A DNA stretch of 64,000 nucleotides. It comes from Phaeotremella fagi. Lineage: Eukaryota; Basidiomycota; Tremellomycetes; Tremellales; Phaeotremellaceae. The DNA lies in contig BCHU01000016.1 in NCBI GenBank assembly GCA_001599715.1, forward strand, positions 186,001-250,000. Reading direction: 5' to 3'. Position 1 is the first letter of the stretch, and every line of letters starts with the position of its first letter. The position numbers and the translations under genes are program-made. Shown piece by piece: positions 11,105 to 25,857 of the stretch. Under the pieces are notes generated by a model. It did not search any database. It saw only the letters and a program-made list of their open reading frames with translations, and was not told the DNA's origin.

Positions 11105-12402
11105 TCATTCTTGAGGTCTTATAGCACCATAGGTACCTCTTCCATCGACTCCACTTCCGATACGATCAGAAACGAACCATTCAGGTAAGATCCAAGTCGA
11201 ATCTTCCCCATGGGTATGGATGAAAAGTAGAACGAAAGTGAAACCCAATTTGGCGGCGCTAAGGGAAACGGAAACATCAGTTCGTGAAAATCAATCATGT
11301 GAATGAAGCCCAAACTTACACGTCTAAAATTCCGTATAGGATTATCTCAACGTCGACGTTGAAGATACTTGTTGCTTCTGTTAAAGCGAAGACGATCGGG
11401 TAGGCTGTCCAAAGTCTTTCATATTGTAAGTTTACTTTTCTGAAAAAACTTGGTAGAAAAGTGGTAACTTACAAGAAAGTCATTCCAGCCAATAAGTAGA
11501 ATAAACCTCGAGTTTTTCTTGGACGTAACGAAGCGGCTGTGAAATCTCTTGTTCAGTAATAGACCCAATTAAACAACAGTTTAACAAGACCCACCCTTTC
11601 TACCACTCATGAAAAGAGTTCCCCAAATCAACAAGAAAGCTACGCAGCTAATCGCATAGAATCCCCATTTAGCTCTATATCCCGCATTCCATCTTGCAGA
11701 TTTAACAGCTGAGAGTGCACCGGTGATGACCATGAAGATATCTGAGCAGATGATGAAGAGTGTTGAAGCTGGTGAGAGACCTGCGAGGATTGATAGGGAG
11801 ATCAAGAGGAGGGGAGTGGTGAATAACCAATCTACGTATCCTGTTTTTTTTGTTAGATACTCATGTTAATGGTTATGGTTCAGAGGGGTAAGGCTTACTG
11901 GCCCAATATAGTTGTCTGAAATAATGGATTGATCCACCGTGTGTATGACCGTGGATCGGTACGTAGGAAATACCTAATCCAGTGGCCATAGCTAGATAAG
12001 ATACCATCGCGATGGTGAGGACACTAGCTGAGAGCCTATTATCGTGGAATCAACACGAGAACTGTATATAAACGCAAGAACATACCAATGGAAAACCCTA
12101 GCTTTCTTCTCAACTCTCAAAGAAAGAATCCCAACCCCGATCAAACCTGCCGTGAATAATCCGAAAACTACAAAGAGGGCTGTATGACCGACATTACTTG
12201 CGTGCATGTATCGAGTCACGGCTGATGGCTATTTGCAGTGTCAGTATGGTCATTCTGGATCTTATTGGGGGTAACATACGAAAACGTCAGTCGGGGCTGG
12301 GAGATGACCGTGTCCACCGGAATGGTGTTTGTGGGTACCGCCTGGTGGATTTACCGAGATGATGGTTGTTGGGGTAGGTACGAAATTGGCTATGAACTCC
12401 AT
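11105..12402 (-). CDS. microbial (type I) rhodopsin / fungal opsin
   Basis: Seven-helix retinal protein of the plasma membrane, a light-driven proton pump or photosensor. Exons joined by eye give about 300 aa. Helix C reads 'RYVDWLFTTPLLLIS', which aligns with bacteriorhodopsin R82, D85 (proton acceptor), W86 and T89-P91. Position 96 (proton donor) is Ser instead of Asp/Glu. Helix D keeps Asp at position 115 ('SDIFM'), helix F has 'LLWTAYPIVF' (W182, Y185, P186), and helix G has 'GILDVAAK' with the counter-ion Asp212 and the retinal-linking Lys216, split by an intron within the codon after Asp. A Glu aligns with E204. Retained Lys and both Asp residues separate it from the retinal-less Hsp30/Yro2 group. 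The N-terminus (MEFIANFVP) is polar and His-rich, and the tail ends 'GAIRPQE'. No carotenoid gene is in the window. Confidence 0.93.
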
Positions 12403-12460
12403 TGTTGTTTGAATGAAATGATAATGTAATAGAAAGGTCAAGATGTACTGTATGGCCCAG

Positions 12461-12468
12461 TATATATA
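12461..12468 (-). promoter_or_regulatory. TATA box of the opsin gene
   Basis: TATATATA about 60 bp before the opsin ATG on the minus strand. The flank is rich in GTAC half-sites (12466-12480). Confidence 0.5.
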
Positions 12469-12621
12469 CAAGTACAAGTACTATGCATACCGCAGTCAGT
12501 GACCCACCACACCTACACTAACCAACCGTCATATGACTGACTATCACTTATGACGAATAAACCATACAGGTACGGTACGGTACAGTTCCCATATTGTGGC
12601 AAAACCACTTTCACCCTCTCC

Positions 12622-16094
<3,473 letters not shown>

Positions 16095-16594
16095 AGTTGG
16101 TAGAATGCGTGAGATGAGATGGAAGGGAAGGAAGGGTGTTTACTCGCGTGATTTAAGATTTGAGATGTGATAAAATTGGTATCTGTGGATAGCCCTTGTT
16201 TGTGGTATACTTATAAGAGCATTATTGAGTCGGGTGATACAGATATACAGTTGAGAATGATGAGTTGAAAGTGATATGAAAGAAGAAAAGAGTGGGATCA
16301 ATATGGTATACCACCCAGCTTAACCAGCACAACACGTACAACACCAACAATGCTTATCAATCACCTTTGATTTAAATACACGTCATTAAATTACAAGACA
16401 TAATCCTATCTAATAAATAGTCAATCAATCAATTTCATTCCAAATATTCACAAATAAACTTCTTTAATACTCAATAAATCTCGTATAAAACCCCCAAAAA
16501 GATCAGCAAGATCAAATACCAACATCCCCTCTCCTTTTTAACCCACCAACAACCCCAAAAAACCCACTGGAAAGCCCACAAAAGGCATCACTCA
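16095..16594. promoter_or_regulatory. divergent promoter, acetyltransferase / U5-40K
   Basis: 500 bp of AT-rich sequence between two divergent nuclear genes. No gene seen. CAAT-like repeats (CAATCAATCAA, about 16421) and CCAC-rich leader sequence occur upstream of the plus-strand gene. Confidence 0.4.
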
Positions 16595-18138
16595 ATGAGC
16601 GTTAGAAAATCACCACCACTCTCAGGACCTGGTTTAGCAATAGCCAAAAGAGCTCGTGTAGACGATGAGAACGATGATGATCCCATGTCAATGACTTTGA
16701 CCGTTGCGTCCAGTGGAGAAGGTCAACGAAAGAATGCTTTGATTAGAACGATAAAAAGAACTAGTGGTTTGGAAGCACCGATTGTTTCTCTTGCTGGTGC
16801 TCATGGGGTTAGTGTTTCGAATATCTATGTTATGCAAAGATGGATACTGATGTTGGATTATTAGGGAGAGATTACAGCTTGTAAATTTGATCCTACAGGT
16901 CAAACTCTTGCTGCTTGTTCCATTGATCGTGCGATCTGTGAGTTTTGTTGATCTGGTTTTAGGTTGTTTGGGCTTCTCTTTGAAGCTAATCAATATCTTC
17001 TAGCCCTCTGGAGAACTTATCCACCTCATGAAAATTACGGTATCCTACCTAACGTACACAAAATGGCTATTCTTGATATCGCATATTCATTAGATTCAGA
17101 GGTGATCTATTCCGTAAGTGGGCGTTTGACCCAACAACCTTTCCAGACAAAAACTGAACATCTAACTCCTCATTATGAAATGTTTAGGGCGCAGCAGATG
17201 GTACATTAGTAGCGACAGATCTAAAAACGGGTGAAAGAATAACCAGATATTCAGCACATTTCGGTCCATGTAACAGTATAGCGGTGACGATTTCCGGAGG
17301 GAGAGAACTAGTGTTGACAGGTGGTGATGATGGAATAGCAAGAGTTTTCGATTTGAGTTTAGAGAATAAATCTCCAGTCGTCGAATTTGATGATGGAAAA
17401 GATTGTCCTGTTACTGCTGTTGAATGGAGTTCCGATGGTAATCAATGTTTTGTTGGGGGTATCGATAACGAGATCAAGGTAAGTATTCGGGAGATTGTTG
17501 ATGGTTTGAACTCACTGATTTATAGGTTTGGGATTTACGTACGGCAAAAATTTTATATACATTGAAAGGACATGCGGATACGGTGAGTGAACTACTTATA
17601 GAAGGTAATAGTACAGCGCAATGTTAACTCAAAACCCGCCAGATCGCATCATTAGCCCTCTCCCCAAATGGAAACTACCTAGCGACCTACTCCCTAGACT
17701 CAGCTTTAATAATCTACGACGTCAAACCATTTTCATCAGACCCCATGAGAATCTATCGAAGTTTATCTGTGAGTCCTCCCGCATTTCCTCTTTGATTCGA
17801 AGCTAAACAACGGGATTTAGGGTGCACCAGCCGGATTCGAACATTCTTTAATAAGAATTTCTTGGTCTAAAACTGATAACGGAGCTAGAATAGCTGTAGG
17901 AGGTGGTGATAGGACAGTCACAGTTTTCGATTTAGAATCGGGTAAGATTCTATACAAACTACCTGGTCATAAAGGGACAGTCACCGGTGTCGATTTTCAT
18001 CCAAGGTAAGTCAAAACAGTTTCTCACTACACTGGGGGTTGTTGCTAATACCTTACCTGAAGGGAACCCATCATACTCACCGGCTCTGTCGATACGAATT
18101 TATTATTAGGTGAATTGGACGCTCAAGATTTTTCTTAG
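16595..18138 (+). CDS. SNRNP40: U5 snRNP 40-kDa WD40 protein (Spf38-like, Prp8-binding)
   Basis: Seven-bladed WD40 propeller of the spliceosomal U5 snRNP, bound to Prp8. The N-terminus has the family motif 'KRARVDDEND'. WD repeats run through 'GEITACKFDPTGQTLAACSI', 'ELVLTGGDDGIARVFDLS', 'GGIDNEIKVWDLRTAKILYT', 'GHADTIASLALSPNGNYLAT', 'RISWSKTDNGARIAVGGGDR' and 'LYKLPGHKGTVTGVDFHP', ending with 'REPIILTGSVDTNLLLGELD', as in the human protein. Seven or so short introns; TAG stop at 18136-18138. In S. pombe the orthologue is spf38. The order and spacing of the repeats make orthology nearly certain. It converges on the DUF3112 gene with only 116 bp between stops. Confidence 0.93.
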
Positions 18139-18254
18139 ATCAGTAGAGTAGCCAATGGGTGTCAACAATGCAAATTAAATAATAGTTTTCAATACAAAAG
18201 TGCATATCATTATATCAATGAACAAACCCAAAGTAAACCATACAAGAAAGTAAT

Positions 18255-20770
18255 CTATTTCGAACTCCCCTCATCATCATCATCTTCATCCAATCTTCCC
18301 AATCCCCCAACCCCATTCGTACCATCAGCAGCAGGGATCTCACCCACCGTCTCCCTTCTTCCTTTATCCCTACCATCCCTCTCCTCCAATCTATCAACAC
18401 TAATAACAGCTGACACTGTATTCCGACGTTTATTCTCCCCACCTTGATTCTGTTTTTCGACGTTGTTCAATACCGGATCTGAGAGCGCGATGGCTAAAGG
18501 TAGAACTAGCGCTTTTCGAAGTCGGTCCTCTACAGTTTCACGTTTTTTGGTTCGGACTCCACTATTTTTCAGTTGGTTAGCTTTAGCGTCTTTTTGGAAG
18601 TCAAACTTGAACGTACCCTCTCCAGATTAACACTGCGGCTCTAGATCGTAGTCAGATCAATCGTTCGAATGGTATCATCACAACTCACCCGATACCACAC
18701 AGGAATGATAACGGAATCAAAGATCCTGTAGTCCACGCTGGTCTCGTATGTCGATCTAAATCGTCAATTCAAATTCGTCGCTCAGTTGGATGTTGAACTC
18801 ACTTAATCCCCACATACATCCACTGTTAACAGATCAGTACGAATCTCCGTGAATAACCTTTGAAAGCTTACCAAAGTATACTATATCCTTGTCAGCATAT
18901 TATTCTTACACTGAAATAAAACATAAACTCACCATTGGAAGAATGAATTCCCATCCATCAACTGAACTATCATTTAGCTATTTCCTCCTCGAGTCTGAGA
19001 ATGACTTACGACCGTATTCCAAAGTGCCCAACTGATTGGGAAAGCACGATGAGTAGCCGTAGCATGAGGTTTGTACCAAGTCTAAACGAGACCAATGATC
19101 AGCTCCATATTCTAAATCAGAGAAATTTACAAGACTTACTTGAGATTGTGAGAATTTCTCCTGTTGATACCGTAATTGTTCTTGTTGTTTATCCGTCAAC
19201 ACCTACAACGGTGAATCAGTGTCTAAACAGACTCGAGAATCACGACAACTTACATGAACGTAATCTGGTATCAGCCTTGGATCAGGCAGATCATCTGGAT
19301 CTTCGATCGGCGATAAACCCCGTTCAGCTCTTAATTTCACAGTCAATCTTTTAAGTTTCCAGATGATAACCATTCCTAGGAAGTGTCAGTATTGGTTTCA
19401 AGATCTAAAGCTATTCCATCTCCTAACAAAAGCATCAGGCGAATGAAATTTCAACTCACTATACGTATCAATGACTCTCCAAGGTATCAAACCAATACCA
19501 GTGATAGTGAATAAACCGTTTTCGACTTGACTAGAAATTTCCACCCAAATGTCATTCCATTCACTACTCCCAGCGTTAATCCAATGAAGTAAGAACAGGA
19601 CAATAGCTGCCCCCCAAAAAGCAACCAAGAATCCATAAATAGCCGTGATAGCCCCCATAGGAGTTTTCACGAATTGCCATAACCCTTTCATGACTCTTTT
19701 GAATTTATCTTTCTTCGTGAGAACATGTTTAACGTGTCTATCTAGTTCGTTGTCCTTTTCTAATTCTGCGATATCTTCGTTCAGGGCTAGATCGTTTTGT
19801 TCGTTGATAGAGAGAGGTGGGGAATGGGGTATGGAGTTCACTCTGTTCAAGGCGTCTTGTTCTGATATCTGTTGTTGGGTTATTGATTGGGATCTTTCTC
19901 TTTGGTTCAGATCGGGGAACAGACGGGAGATGGTGGCTGATCTTGATCGAGTGGTTGATGATCTTCGTCTGCTCGTTGATACTGTTGGACCATCTTCCAA
20001 TTGAGTTAGAGGTCTATAGTTGGGTGAGTTTTTTTCTGACATCAATGTCAGAGTACTTACGCCAACGACTCATCACTAGGTGTTTGTGGTAGAATAATCT
20101 CTGGTCGTCGTGACCACAACGCAGGGAAATGAGGTATGAGAATTGAATTCGTCATATTTTGTAAACTGTTAACTGCAGTCGATGTTAGTGTAAGCTCTCT
20201 ATAGTACAAACAAACAACTTCACCAGTCGAAACCTGTGGGTCTACAACGTCTAACATTCCAACAACCTCATCATGCAGTTCACCATTATCATTTTCGATT
20301 TCAGAATCACCCCTTGATTCTCTTGAAGTACCACTCAATCTCCTACTCCCATCTCCCCCACTTAACGCCATCTCAACATCTGCAGTTCTAGCATTGGGTC
20401 TAACTGAGCCATCGCGAGCTGAAGGAAGACATACACTGACTGTATGAGCTCGATTACGATTTCTAGTCAACGTCGTTGGTATTGATGGTGGATTCAATGG
20501 TGTATCTGACGTTGTTGTGGTTGATGAAATGGGTGGGAGAGGGTTGTTGACAGCTGATCCCCTCCGTTCATTCAATGTAGTCAACACTCTAGCTGAACGA
20601 GATCTCGTTGATGTCGGTCTGAAGAATTGGGATGGACTTTCTGATTGGGGTGATAACCTTGGAGGCGAGAGATTCGGCGGTGATGGTGTACTGGATCCCA
20701 TCACTGACAAGGATTTAGGAGATGCTTGGGTCGGTGCTGATGTGAAATTGGGAATTGGTGGTCGTGACAT
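18255..20770 (-). CDS. DUF3112-type fungal membrane protein
   Basis: Predicted multi-pass membrane protein of a fungal family without known function. The first 230 residues are Ser/Thr/Pro-rich and disordered. The conserved core follows: 'LTKKDKFKRVMKGLWQFVKT', the membrane segment 'AITAIYGFLVAFWGAAIVLF', 'GLFTITGIGLIPWRVIDTY', a cytosolic helix 'WKLKRLTVKLRAERGL', and after several tiny exons 'CILCGCMWGL' joined to 'NRHTRPAWTTG' and 'SLIPLSFLCGIG'. The tail is hydrophilic and acidic (LDEDDDDEGSSK). About ten introns; two exons are only 9 nt (18872-18880) and 20 nt (18803-18822). An intron of 51 bp near 20180 is a multiple of three and could be overlooked as coding. A 47-bp intron joins the first large exon to the core. 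Confidence 0.78.
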
Positions 20771-21256
20771 TATGTTATTTGATTGTAAGATGGCAGATAG
20801 GGACTATATGCAGATGATGTTGTGTTATGCTATAGATTAGATGAAGATTGTTTAGTGAAGAAACTATTTTAGCATGAAAATGAAAATGGTAGGTATGGTT
20901 TATATGGTGGTTATTGTGGTGGTTATCTTTATTGCTCGGTCACTCCCCGAATGGCGCACTGTTTAACTTACTTTTCTGCAAGATTCAATACATCATTTGG
21001 AGCAATTCCCATGGTATCAAAATGAAGGGATAACCTTGGTCTATCTATTAGTGCTGCTCTGGATAAGCTCACACGAGCCCCAACATGGGAGAAGATGCAT
21101 GAGAGAAGATGAAGAAGGGGGTGGTGCTATTCAAGTGCAGGGTGAAACTAAAAAGTGGCTGACCGAGCAAATTCTTGGTAGTAGTGAGATGGAATGGATG
21201 GGGTGCTTCGGAAGAAGAACTAGACATTGCTACAAGATAAGGTCTATACGAGTACT
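20771..21256. other. intergenic, promoter of DUF3112 gene
   Basis: 485 bp upstream of the DUF3112 start and downstream of the Kelch stop. Frames seen here run antisense into the Kelch gene and are not credible. No RNA gene seen. Confidence 0.4.
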
Positions 21257-22355
21257 CTACGACTTGAAAGATACCCTCCATCCATCACCTAATCTTTCAT
21301 TCTCCCCATCGATCCCACCCCAAAATACAACCTCCCCATTGGAAACATCAGAACCGAACCAACCCCTTCCCCCCAACCTCACCCCACCTGCCCCACCGAT
21401 CTCAACCCATTCTCGAGAACCTACATCGAATAACCAAAAATCATTAAAGAAGTTTCCAGCGGTATCGTGTCCACCTGTAGGTGATGGTTTACCTTCACCG
21501 TAGAAACATATAATTTGGTTTGGGTTGATAGCGAGGAGAGATGATACGCTTCGTGCGTCTGGACCGGATTTCTTTTGGTAATCAATAACTTCCCATTGGG
21601 TTTGGGAGGCGGTAGATGAAGCTAAAGAGAAGGAATCGATTTGATCACCAATTTCAGTTTTACCGTTATATCCACCATGTCTCCATATCTTCCCGTCGGA
21701 GATTGTGATAGCAGATCCACCTCTGGGGTCACCAGGTGCGTCGACCAATTGAGTCCAACCCCCAGAATCAACATCGAATGACCAAACATCGTTCAGTCTT
21801 CCTGTGGAGGTATCTCCACATCCTCCATGGATTATGAGCTGGTCAGAGGAAGAGGTTGAACAATGATACGATCGTTCACAAGGGTAGAGTTGGGATTTGG
21901 GAGTGACTTTGGACCATTGAAGTAAGGTTGTCGAGAATTTGTAAAGAACACCGTTCTCTTTTAGTGGGGTCATCGAAGGTCCTCCTCGCTAAGCGTATAA
22001 TCTAATTAACAGAGAAGCAGTCTTTAGTTGGAGCTATGACTTACCCCTCCAAAGATGTAGATACCAGTTCCAATCACAGAAGCTGTATGACCAACTCTTG
22101 CATCGGGTACGTCATCACCTTCAGCAAGAACAGTGTTGATTTCACCAGAATGGATGTCGATCACATAAACAGAATTATCAACGGGTTTACGAGGTTCGAC
22201 CTCACTGTTTTGATCAATTCGTCAGTGATTTCCATAAACTTTGGACGACGGATTTACCCCCCGAAAATATAGATTTTGGTGTCAATGAACGAAACTGAAT
22301 GAGAAGATCTTTTCAGTTCGTTTGCTGGAATTCTTGTGAAGATTGGGGTTACCAT
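21257..22355 (-). CDS. Kelch-repeat beta-propeller protein
   Basis: Six-bladed Kelch propeller, about 320 aa, made of little else. Repeats show the double Gly and spaced Trp of Kelch blades: 'HSVSFIDTKIYIFGG', 'GHTASVIGTGIYIFGG', 'YHCSTSSSDQLIIHGGC' with 'NDVWSFDVDSGGWTQL', 'GKIWRHGGYNGKTEIGDQID', 'ICFYGEGK ... NDFWLFDV' and 'EVVFWGGIDGENERLGDGW'. Two short introns sit near the 5' end and the start is the ATG at 22353-22355. No catalytic or BTB/F-box domain is visible, so it is an orphan propeller, probably cytosolic. It resembles Kelch proteins of the nitrile-specifier/ESM1 type, but I would not transfer that function. Confidence 0.87.
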
Positions 22356-22640
22356 GTTATGTCACAGCGGAATGATCGATTCAATGAGTGGATATGTTTA
22401 CTAGTATGCATTCACTCGTGCACTGATACCTAGTTTAGAATATGAATCTGACCTTTCGGGTCTACGTTTTAGGGTTAATCTCGGAGCCAAGACCACGACT
22501 AAACGGTGATCAGAATCATGTTAGGGCCACTTTCAATTTCACTATGCAACTAAAAATAAGAAGTTCATATACATGGACAAAAGATATAAAAGCTGAAACT
22601 CCCTGTAAACAGTTACAGGTGACGTTGAGAAAGGAAGGGT

Positions 22641-23222
22641 TTAAAGGTTTGTAGACAACATGAGACTGACGCAAAACCCAGTACTCAAGTATGGATACTC
22701 GCTGAAAGTGAGTCCTCCCTTTCCGTCGATAATTTTACACTCCCCATCCGTAAGCCTTAATCCACTCGCAGAAGATCCATCAACCTCATAACCCTCGGCA
22801 AGTCGTTCTTCGTGATCGCGGGCTCTGAGACCGAATTGATTGACAGAGTGACGACCAAAGCGTTGAAGTACTTCTTTATCTTCTGATACGAGAGTGAGAG
22901 TTCCTTGATCTTTTAGTTGTGTATAACCATCTGATGATTTATCGCGAATACTTTTGAAACTAAGATAGCACTTTGCATTTCTTGAAGAACTTTCGGAAGT
23001 TTTACCATAACCTTCAACGACTCTGACTTTAATATCTTGACTGACGTATGTCTTATCATCGTTGCTCCATGAAACAAATTGTGGATTCCGACAAGGACCA
23101 TCGTAGTTGAGGTTGACGCTTGAAAAAGAGGTTTCAAACTCATCAAACATATTTCTGAGAGTTTTGATAGCTGCTGCAGGGTTGACAATGAACACCGTAG
23201 TATATTTTGTAGCATGTGACAT
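22641..23222 (-). CDS. hypothetical protein, 193 aa
   Basis: Intact single-exon frame with no family I recognise. It contains 'FVSWSNDDKTYVSQDIKVRV', a central 'GRHSVNQFGLRARDHEERL' and a C-terminus with several Cys. There is no signal peptide. Codon use looks like the neighbours. It may be lineage-specific. Confidence 0.55.
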   Translation of the reverse strand: MSHATKYTTVFIVNPAAAIKTLRNMFDEFETSFSSVNLNYDGPCRNPQFVSWSNDDKTYVSQDIKVRVVEGYGKTSESSSRNAKCYLSFKSIRDKSSDGYTQLKDQGTLTLVSEDKEVLQRFGRHSVNQFGLRARDHEERLAEGYEVDGSSASGLRLTDGECKIIDGKGGLTFSEYPYLSTGFCVSLMLSTNL

Positions 23223-23834
23223 TTTCTTTGATTGTCGAAATATTTGTTGGAAGTAAAATGCGGAGATGTCTTGGGTTAAATTTGATTAGTGGAAACCTTG
23301 AAAGATTGAAGAGGTGATGAAAGTAAAAGACCAGAAGGCAATTGCAAAAAGAAAACCCGCGAGCTCTTTTATCTCGTCATTCTAACCCAGAGATCAACCA
23401 CAATGGATCTTACGGTGATGTTTTCAAAGGAAAAAGATTTCAAGAGTACTCGTACGTCATATCCAAATTTATGCCACATTCAAGCTGACAGCCAGTTTTG
23501 AAAATGCATAGAGTGAAACATCGCTGTCGAATCTCTCAACGAGACTGACTTTGGGGGTTGAAAATGACATCCCTGTCCCAAGACAAGAACTTCTTGCATG
23601 AATATTACTCAGATTCTCATTTTGCCTATGACTCTCACTCTAATTCGAACCCGTAGGTGAAAGGTAAAGTCGTGTGTTCGCTACGGTGTTGTAATGATCA
23701 ATCACCGTATTATGGCTTATTGCACACCGGGTTCGAATCTGTAAACATGTCCAAGAGCATATTTGTCATACCAATCATAGCATTATATAGAAAGAAAAGT
23801 CCTTAGGCCCGCACAAAATCATTGTCCGTCCCAA
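23223..23834. other. intergenic, no protein gene; holds a nested inverted repeat
   Basis: 612 bp between two minus-strand genes. No coding frame of note. The palindromic element at 23643-23738 is the only structure I see. Confidence 0.45.
23643..23738. repeat. nested inverted-repeat element
   Basis: Outer arms ATTCGAACCCG (23643-23653) and CGGGTTCGAAT (23728-23738) are perfect reverse complements. Inside them GTGTG (23672-23676) pairs with CACAC (23723-23727), and TACGGTG (23682-23688) pairs with CACCGTA (23703-23709). Each outer arm contains GGTTCGAAT, which resembles the tRNA B box. The arms cannot be fitted to a complete tRNA cloverleaf. Function unknown. Confidence 0.5.
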
Positions 23835-24967
23835 TCAAACAGGAATGAACTCAAGTGTCTAATTTCGTCAGTGAATAACACTGTATCCCACCAACAGATA
23901 ACGATGACCTACCACTAAAGTCTTTCCCGAGGTAACTACAGCAGCGCCATTAGCAGTGAACAGAAGACTGGCTACGAGATGATGTATATCAGTCAATACG
24001 AATTTTATTGGTTTGAACTTACATCCACTAATGTAGAAGAAAACTGGATAGGTTGAACCATCTGGATTCTCCCATGTCGCTGTTAACGAACCAGTCGCAG
24101 GATTGTAATCAAACTAAAAAATGTTTTAGGTTTAAACAGGCGGTAGACTTACCAATCCAGTCTCGGTGTAGAAGGCGTGTTCGTAGTATGTCCCCGTAAT
24201 ACTGTTTGTACCAGATTGAGCTGGTCCTTCGACTAAAAGATTTCAGTAAAGTGAAGAGATGAGACTCACGTTTTGCATTGCAGAATGAAAGAACGCCATA
24301 GCTAGTCGGAGATGTTACCATAGTCTTAAGGCCAATTGGAGTCACTCACTGCTGGTTGGTAGGGTTTAAAACACCAGAGGAAGTACCCCCAATTTCCTCT
24401 TCAACTGATATTTCGAGTGTGAGTATCACGTTACTGTATACCCAGGGAAGAAAGAACACCCACTTCCACATAAATATGGGAATCCATTTTGAATAGGTGA
24501 CTCCGTTAATGTACTACCTGGAATACCTTGTGGTGCAGAAAGAACATATGCTGAGGTTGCCTGAAAGATTGGTTCATCAGAATCAAATAGTAGTTGACGA
24601 TTCACTTACATCGGTGTAAAATGGTACTGAACCTGTTTGGTCGGGATATCCAACAAACCCTACAGTTGCTGCACCGTTGAGGATTTCAATGATACCGTTG
24701 ACACTATGAAGGAATGTGAGTTGTAGAATACACATGCTTGAAGATTACTGTTTACAGTACTCACGGTGGTGTAGTTGAAACTCGAGGTTCAAGGGCTCTA
24801 GTACGTTGAGCGGGCGCTTTCAATGGTAGTCGCTTTTGCAAACATTCAGCGTTAGTGAAACAAGTTCGTTCTTCTGGTTGCAATTCAGATCTTTCATCCG
24901 ATTTGAATGGGACCGCTAACACTACGTTGAGAGTGATTATCAATTGGACGAGTTTGGTGTAGAGCAT
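23835..24967 (-). CDS. secreted protein, LPLKxP-leader family, paralogue A
   Basis: Secreted protein of about 230 aa, function unknown. It starts with a signal peptide (MLYTKLVQLIITLNVVLAVP), then 'NAECLQKRLPLKAP' and 'RTRALEPR', a likely propeptide with basic cleavage sites. The mature part has 'GIIEILNGAATVGFVGYP', 'YVLSAPQGIPGST', 'NPATGSLTATWENPDGSTYP' and ends 'TLEFIPV'. I recall this plan (leader N-x2-R-x4-LP, later W-x-N-x-D-G-S) from basidiomycete secreted proteins without function. It is interrupted by about eight introns; the last exon is only 24 nt. A TATA box lies about 55 bp upstream. Tandem paralogue of the gene at 25858-27028, with matching introns. Confidence 0.75.
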
Positions 24968-25857
24968 TTTATATTTGAGTAGAGGGGAATTAACTCGCAG
25001 ATGGGGAGTGGGTTTGAGTTTTTTTATACCTGCAGTGCTCGTACAGTACTCGGGCTAGTCCTTACAGCATCCTTTATCAGGAGGGATCTCATTTATTAGT
25101 CATATTGCGTGCGGAAGAGATGCATGAATTGCGTCAAATAGAGTATTGAACCCTTTGAGTCAAGGATCACATCGACCGATGGTTATTACCTCCTCAAGGA
25201 AAGGACCAGACAATCCCAAGGTTGTAACCTCCCAAGAACCCCGATTTGAGTTTTCACCAGGGACCCGAGTGTCGGCCTGTACCTAAATTTTCCATCTGAC
25301 AATGACTGTGAGTTGTTCCGTAAAGATCTACAGTACAGACGTTGTGCCAGTCGAAATGTTTGACAGGCACTGTTTCCGCAGGAACAACAGCTTAAGTCAT
25401 CATTTTCTTCGTTTCTGTTGTTCAGACAAAGCTATCTTTAGAATTTCCGTGGGAAAAGTGGATACTTGGCATTGCAGGATGTCTGAGCCGTCGTTGAATT
25501 TAAACCAGCTCACTCAGGGCTCGTCAAAGAGCCTCAACACTCAATTGCTCATCAACCTTCCATCCGAGATTCTACGGGGTCCGAAGAGGTCATCAGTTCT
25601 TTTCATATAAGTAATCTTGGAGTGAGAGGCTTCTCATTTTGCCATTATGTCTCATGCTTCATATCGTTCAATCCTTCTCTTCAGCTGAATAAACCTCTTG
25701 AAAGAATTGTTGCGCCCGTCGCAGTGACAGCAAATGCATACAGCTGAGAATAACCAGATCACTGCACCCTCAAATCGCCTCCTCCGAATGTTACTGTATA
25801 TTAAAAACACCACATGAGACCTGTATTATACTAAATTGTCCATCTTCTAAAACTGGT
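24968..25857. other. intergenic between secreted paralogues
   Basis: 890 bp. It contains TATAAAAA on the minus strand (about 25021-25028), which is the promoter of paralogue A, next to a GTAC-rich stretch (about 25039). A plus-strand frame at 25302-25610 has no start context, splice sites or resemblance, and I do not call it. Confidence 0.4.

Noticed and set aside
20021..20069. 25-bp mini-intron (GTAAGTACTC...GTCAG) in the DUF3112 gene
   Set aside because: Too short for splicing; the same donor with the next acceptor (CAACTATAG) gives a 47-bp intron that restores the frame.
23640..23745. tRNA gene suggested by GGGTTCGAATC
   Set aside because: The T-stem does not pair on either strand, and no D-arm or acceptor stem of proper spacing exists.
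25302..25610. 102-codon plus-strand frame between the secreted paralogues
   Set aside because: No signal peptide, domain, splice support or homology to neighbours; within random expectation.
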